Origin: DAOTWA01 sp963702935
GTDB lineage: Bacteria > Chloroflexota > Anaerolineae > Anaerolineales > Anaerolineaceae
Length of the DNA stretch: 64,000 nt
Direction of reading: 5' to 3'
Assembly (NCBI GenBank): GCA_963702935.1
Contig: OY969772.1
Location: 124,001-188,000 of the forward strand
The notes beneath the pieces were generated by a model. It was given only the letters and a program-made list of their open reading frames with translations. It did not search any database and was not told the origin of the DNA. Positions 60,774-64,000 of the stretch are shown here, piece by piece (positions within the stretch are counted from its first letter, which is position 1; each line of letters starts with the position of its first letter). The position numbers and the translations under genes were made by a program.

Positions 60774-61988
60774 CTAGCCGGTCACCTTTACGAAATGCCG
60801 TTTGCCCACTTGCAGCACGCCGGGGTGCGGGAAGGCCGCCTGCGCGTCGGATAACGCTTCTCCGTCCAGGCGCACCCCCTTTTGAGACAGCAGTCGGCGG
60901 CCGTCGCTCTTGCTGGCCACCAGGCCGGCAGACACCAACACGTCCAGCACGCTTTCACCGGCCTTGAGCGCATAGGTGGGCAGGTCGTCTGGCACGTCGT
61001 GCTGCTGGAACAGGCGCACGAAAGCCTCCTGCGCTTCCTGGGCCTGTTCGTCGCCGTAGAAAGAGCTAACGACCTCGAAGGCCAGCTTCATCTTGGCGTC
61101 CCGGGGATGGACGCGGCCCTCTTTGACGCCCTCCTCGATCTCCGCGATCTGCTCGGGCTGGAAGCGCGTCACCAGGCGGAAATACTGGCCCATCACGAAA
61201 TCCGGGAGGGACATCACCTTGCCGTACATGTCCCCGGCGTCGGTGTTGATCGGGATGTGGTTGCCGAGGGACTTGCTCATGCGGATCACCCCGTCCGTGC
61301 CGGGCAGGATGCCCATGATCACGGGGATATTCGGCAGCACGCCCATATACGTCATCACCTTGCGCGCCGCCGTCATGATGTTGAAGAGCTGATCCGTGCC
61401 GCCCACCTGAACGTCTGTCCGCAAGGCGTAAGCGTCGTAGCCCTGCATGATGGCGTAGAAGGTCTCGTGCAGGTAGACCGCGTCGCCGTTTTCCCAGCGC
61501 AGCTTGAAATTCTCGCGCGTGAGGAATTGCTGGATGGTGAAATTGGAGGCCAGCTTGATCAGCTCGGCAAAAGTAAGCTGGGAAAGCCACTCGGCGTTGT
61601 AGCGAATGGTGGTCTTGGCCGGGTCGAGGATGCGAAAAGCCTGCTCCGCGTAGGTGCGGGCGTTCTCCTGGATCTCTTCCTGGGTGAGCTGGGGGCGGAG
61701 CTTATCCTTGTCGGAAGGGTCGCCGATCAGGGAGGTGTAGTTGCCAATCAAAAAGGTGACTTCGTGGCCCAGCTCCTGAAACTGGCGCAGCTTGCGCATG
61801 GTGATGGTGTGGCCGAGGTGCAGGTCCGCCTTACGCGGATCGTACCCCGCGTATACGCGCAAGGGGCGCCCGGTCTTGTCCGCCTCGATCAGGCGTTGGC
61901 GCAGCTCATCCGTCATCGCCGTTTTCACGGCCTCGTCGCCGTATTCGGTGCCTTGCATCAGGTAGGCCACCTGTTCTTCGATCTTCAT
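60774..61988 (-). CDS. tyrS: tyrosyl-tRNA synthetase
   Basis: This 404-residue class I synthetase has the HIGH-type motif KADLHLGHTITMRKL, the tyrosine-pocket region YAIMQGYDAYALRTDVQVGG, and RMSKSLGNHIPI corresponding to KMSKS. A C-terminal S4 RNA-binding domain (about 340-404) follows, with SDGRRLLSQKGVRLDGEAL. The length and motif form match the longer TyrZ/TyrS-2 subgroup. It is convergent with the SEDS gene with a 4-bp gap. Confidence 0.96.
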   Translation of the reverse strand: MKIEEQVAYLMQGTEYGDEAVKTAMTDELRQRLIEADKTGRPLRVYAGYDPRKADLHLGHTITMRKLRQFQELGHEVTFLIGNYTSLIGDPSDKDKLRPQLTQEEIQENARTYAEQAFRILDPAKTTIRYNAEWLSQLTFAELIKLASNFTIQQFLTRENFKLRWENGDAVYLHETFYAIMQGYDAYALRTDVQVGGTDQLFNIMTAARKVMTYMGVLPNIPVIMGILPGTDGVIRMSKSLGNHIPINTDAGDMYGKVMSLPDFVMGQYFRLVTRFQPEQIAEIEEGVKEGRVHPRDAKMKLAFEVVSSFYGDEQAQEAQEAFVRLFQQHDVPDDLPTYALKAGESVLDVLVSAGLVASKSDGRRLLSQKGVRLDGEALSDAQAAFPHPGVLQVGKRHFVKVTG

Positions 61989-62083
61989 CTACGCCTCCAG
62001 AATCATTCGTTTGCGAAGGGATTGCGAGGGAAAATTATAACATAGAGAAGCAGGCATCCGGCGGGATCAGATTCTTTGAGTCA

Positions 62084-62092
62084 TGCTATAAT
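62084..62092 (+). promoter_or_regulatory. extended -10 promoter for the HNH gene
   Basis: TGCTATAAT, the same extended -10 as at 32654-32662, ends 20 bp before the HNH start codon. No clear -35 is visible. Confidence 0.45.
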
Positions 62093-62112
62093 CGGTTCAA
62101 TTAGGTAATTTT

Positions 62113-62616
62113 ATGGAAGAGCCTGTCCTTGTACTCAATGCTAATTTTGAGCCGATCAATATCTGCAATATTCGGCGGGCCATGGGGTTGATCCTGTCTG
62201 ATAAAGCCACGATGGTTTTGAATGGGCGCGGTGAGATCAAGACGGTGAAAGCCATCTTCCCCCGGCCTTCGGTCATCCGCCTGGAAAAGATGGTCAGCCA
62301 TCCGCGCATCCGGGTCAAGCTCACCCGGCGGGAGGTCTTCCGCCGGGATAATTTCACCTGCCAGTACTGCGGCAGGAAGAACATCGACCTTACCATCGAT
62401 CACGTGATTCCCAGGCACATGGGGGGCAAGCACATCTGGACCAACGTCGTGGCGGCCTGCCCGGCGTGCAATCACCGCAAAGGGGGCAGAACGCCGGTCG
62501 AGGCTTCCATGCGTGTGCTACGCCAGCCCAAGGAGCCGCCTGCCTCCGCCGGATACATTTTCGGGCGCCACCTGAGTGAATACGCCGAATGGGAGCCTTT
62601 TATTAACGGATGGTAA
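62113..62616 (+). CDS. HNH endonuclease family protein
   Basis: This 167-residue protein has an N-terminal helical segment (VLVLNANFEPINICNIRRAM) and a C-terminal HNH domain: CQYCG, LTIDHVIPRHMGG and CPACNHRKGGRTP, giving zinc-binding Cys pairs and the His-Asn-His metal site. Such stand-alone HNH proteins are common in Chloroflexota and cyanobacteria. The function is unproven; restriction, repair or RNA processing are all possible. It stands alone with its own promoter. Confidence 0.93.
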   Translation: MEEPVLVLNANFEPINICNIRRAMGLILSDKATMVLNGRGEIKTVKAIFPRPSVIRLEKMVSHPRIRVKLTRREVFRRDNFTCQYCGRKNIDLTIDHVIPRHMGGKHIWTNVVAACPACNHRKGGRTPVEASMRVLRQPKEPPASAGYIFGRHLSEYAEWEPFINGW

Positions 62617-62620
62617 TCCC

Positions 62621-63382
62621 CTAGACGTCGATCACCATGAAATCCTCGGCCAGGCTGACCGGCCCGGAAAATTGCTCCTGAGCCTGAGTCAGCAACCGGC
62701 GCGCATCGAAATCCCCCGTAGGATAGTGGATCAAAACCAAACTGGCCGCGGCGGCCTGCCGGGCAATCTCGCCAGCCTGGGCGGCTGAGCTGTGTCCCTT
62801 CGAGGCGCCGGCGGCCTCGTGAATCAGCACGTCTGCGCCTGTGCCCAGAGCCACCACCTGCGCACAAGGCTCGGTGTCGCAGGAATAGGCCACACATTGC
62901 CCCGAAGGAATGAACTCGACGCGCAGCCCCAGGGTGGGAATGAGGTGGCGCACCGGCGAAGCGTAAATGCACAGCTCCTCCCCGGCGATCACCGGCATGC
63001 TCTCCACCTCAGGCAGGACGTGGAATTCGACCGGGTAGAACCCGGGCCAATTCTCCCATCCGTACAGCTCCATTACCTGGCGGGTGCGCTCCAGGGTGTG
63101 CGCCAGCCCGTAAATCTCCAGGGGCGTCCGCCGCCCCATCAGCCACATGTCCATGAGGAACAGCGGCACGCCGGACACGTGGTCGGGGTGGAAATGGGTG
63201 AGGATCAGATCGTTCACCCCCAGGGGATCGATCCGCGCCTGGCGCAAACGCACCACCGGGTTGCTGACGCAATCCACCAGGACGGTGCGCCCCGCGTTGA
63301 CCAACGCCAGGTGCGTATTTTCGTGGCTTTCATCGGGAACAGCGTTCGAAGAGCCCAGAATGATCACCTGTCCCACGGGCAA
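62621..63382 (-). CDS. MBL-fold metallohydrolase (RNase Z-like)
   Basis: This 253-residue protein has the metallo-beta-lactamase fold with the metal motif LTHFHPDHVSG, VAYSCDTEPC with the bridging Asp, DVLIHEAAG, and LVLIHYPTG supplying the last His. The region GHSSAAQAGEIARQAAAASL is typical of the RNase Z/ElaC subgroup. However, the exosite arm seen in true RNase Z is replaced by a short helical insert, so tRNA 3' processing is not certain. It is adjacent to a SpoIIM-type membrane gene with a 13-bp gap. Confidence 0.88.
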   Translation of the reverse strand: MPVGQVIILGSSNAVPDESHENTHLALVNAGRTVLVDCVSNPVVRLRQARIDPLGVNDLILTHFHPDHVSGVPLFLMDMWLMGRRTPLEIYGLAHTLERTRQVMELYGWENWPGFYPVEFHVLPEVESMPVIAGEELCIYASPVRHLIPTLGLRVEFIPSGQCVAYSCDTEPCAQVVALGTGADVLIHEAAGASKGHSSAAQAGEIARQAAAASLVLIHYPTGDFDARRLLTQAQEQFSGPVSLAEDFMVIDV

Positions 63383-63395
63383 CCTCCTCTTGCGA

Positions 63396-64000
63396 TCAAT
63401 GCAGAATTGACAGGGCCAGGCGCGGGGTGACCCACACCTCGATGGCCGCGGCCACGAACAACATGGGAATCACCACCCCCAGCATGACGTGCAGCCAATC
63501 CGCCAGGGCTTCCAGCCACACCTCGCCGATGGTCTTGCCCTGCACCGGGGTGGCCAGAATTGCGCCCATGTGCAGCACGGCTGCCCCGGCCAGGATCACC
63601 GCCGGGATCTCGAAGATGCCGTGCGGCAGGATAAAGGCCGTCAGGTAAGTCCAGGGGGACATGCCGTTGAGGCCAAACAGGCCCATCAGGTACCCCACGA
63701 TGCCCATGGTGAGCATGGTCGGCAGGACCCCCAGGATTCCAAAGGAGAACACGCCCAGGATCAGGGAAAGCAGCAGCACTCTGAAATTCTGCCACCAGAC
63801 CGCCAACAAAGGTTGCACGGCGAAGGCCGGCCAGACGGTCTGCAACTGGCCCAGGCCATTGTCCAGGCTCTGAAGGCCGACTTGATTCAAGGGAATGGTG
63901 AAACGCTGAGCCTGCTGGGCGCCCAGCCAGACGCCCACCACCACGATGCCCGCCATGATCAGGGCAGGCACGCGCAGGCGGCGCAGCGTCTGCGGAATGC
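63396..64000 (-). CDS. SpoIIM-family membrane protein, partial
   Basis: The frame is open at the window edge; about 200 residues of the C-terminal part are visible. The protein is a multi-helix membrane protein with LSLILGVFSFGILGVLPTML, the conserved ILPHGIFEIPAVILAGAAVL, and VMLGVVIPMLFVAAAIEVWV. The PHGIFEIPA motif is the signature of the stage II sporulation protein M family, which occurs also in non-sporulating bacteria. The function in such organisms is unknown. It precedes the MBL hydrolase gene in one transcription direction. Confidence 0.9.
   Translation of the reverse strand, partial: IPQTLRRLRVPALIMAGIVVVGVWLGAQQAQRFTIPLNQVGLQSLDNGLGQLQTVWPAFAVQPLLAVWWQNFRVLLLSLILGVFSFGILGVLPTMLTMGIVGYLMGLFGLNGMSPWTYLTAFILPHGIFEIPAVILAGAAVLHMGAILATPVQGKTIGEVWLEALADWLHVMLGVVIPMLFVAAAIEVWVTPRLALSILH

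Overview
The window reads as a piece of a GC-rich genome of the phylum Chloroflexota, most likely class Anaerolineae. This rests on gene content: sugar ABC transporters with lipoprotein receptors and Thr/Pro-rich linkers, a mevalonate-pathway decarboxylase, an RtcB-archease pair, and an FHA/RodA/PBP cell-wall cluster. No rRNA gene or other decisive marker is present, so the placement is an inference.

Layout. 1-11.8 kb is a catabolic island: the end of a LacI-type regulator, a carbohydrate ABC importer (lipoprotein plus two permeases, no ATPase), an M24 peptidase, an M19 dipeptidase, an amidohydrolase, a DUF2961/GH172 protein, a FucI-like isomerase and an FGGY kinase. 12.1-17.1 kb holds mvaD, rseP, a HEAT-repeat protein, a peptidase MA-like protease and acylphosphatase. 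17.3-27.5 kb is a minus-strand DNA repair and housekeeping block (secreted Gly-rich protein, uvrB, lipoprotein, histidine kinase, response regulator, mfd, pth, Ig-like surface protein). 27.6-31.8 kb is a compound insertion: two apparently identical 1355-bp IS5/IS1182-type elements with a 1441-bp ISKra4-type element placed between them, all target duplications readable. 31.8-37.4 kb has radC, a zinc-ribbon membrane protein, a PfkB kinase, parA, parB and an amidohydrolase. 37.4-47 kb is a signalling cluster: a histidine kinase with an MshEN-type c-di-GMP-binding motif pair, a GAF kinase, an OmpR regulator, a 97-residue unknown, a lone CpaF-type ATPase, an XRE regulator, a TPR protein, and a large receiver-PAS-GAF-HD-GYP gene broken by three single-base shifts. 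47-55.8 kb has GNAT and DsbA-like genes, a tandem double-hairpin array, DUF554, an ATP:cobalamin adenosyltransferase, an oligopeptide-type receptor, secG, a PHP hydrolase, ybaK, rtcB and archease. 55.8-60.8 kb is two FHA genes, mtnP, and a fused SEDS (RodA/FtsW)-penicillin-binding protein. The end carries tyrS, an HNH nuclease, an MBL-fold hydrolase and a partial SpoIIM-type membrane protein.

Most notable: (a) the RodA-PBP fusion, whose glycosyltransferase half looks intact while all three transpeptidase motifs are lost, in an FHA context resembling the actinobacterial fhaAB-rodA-pbpA cluster; (b) the putative c-di-GMP-sensing histidine kinase near an HD-GYP phosphodiesterase and a CpaF ATPase; (c) two tandem arrays of paired hairpins whose loop tetramers are complementary to each other, with different loop sequences in each array; (d) the nested IS structure and a probable +1 frameshift site in the ISKra4-type transposase; (e) five single-base insertions that break genes between 37 and 48 kb.
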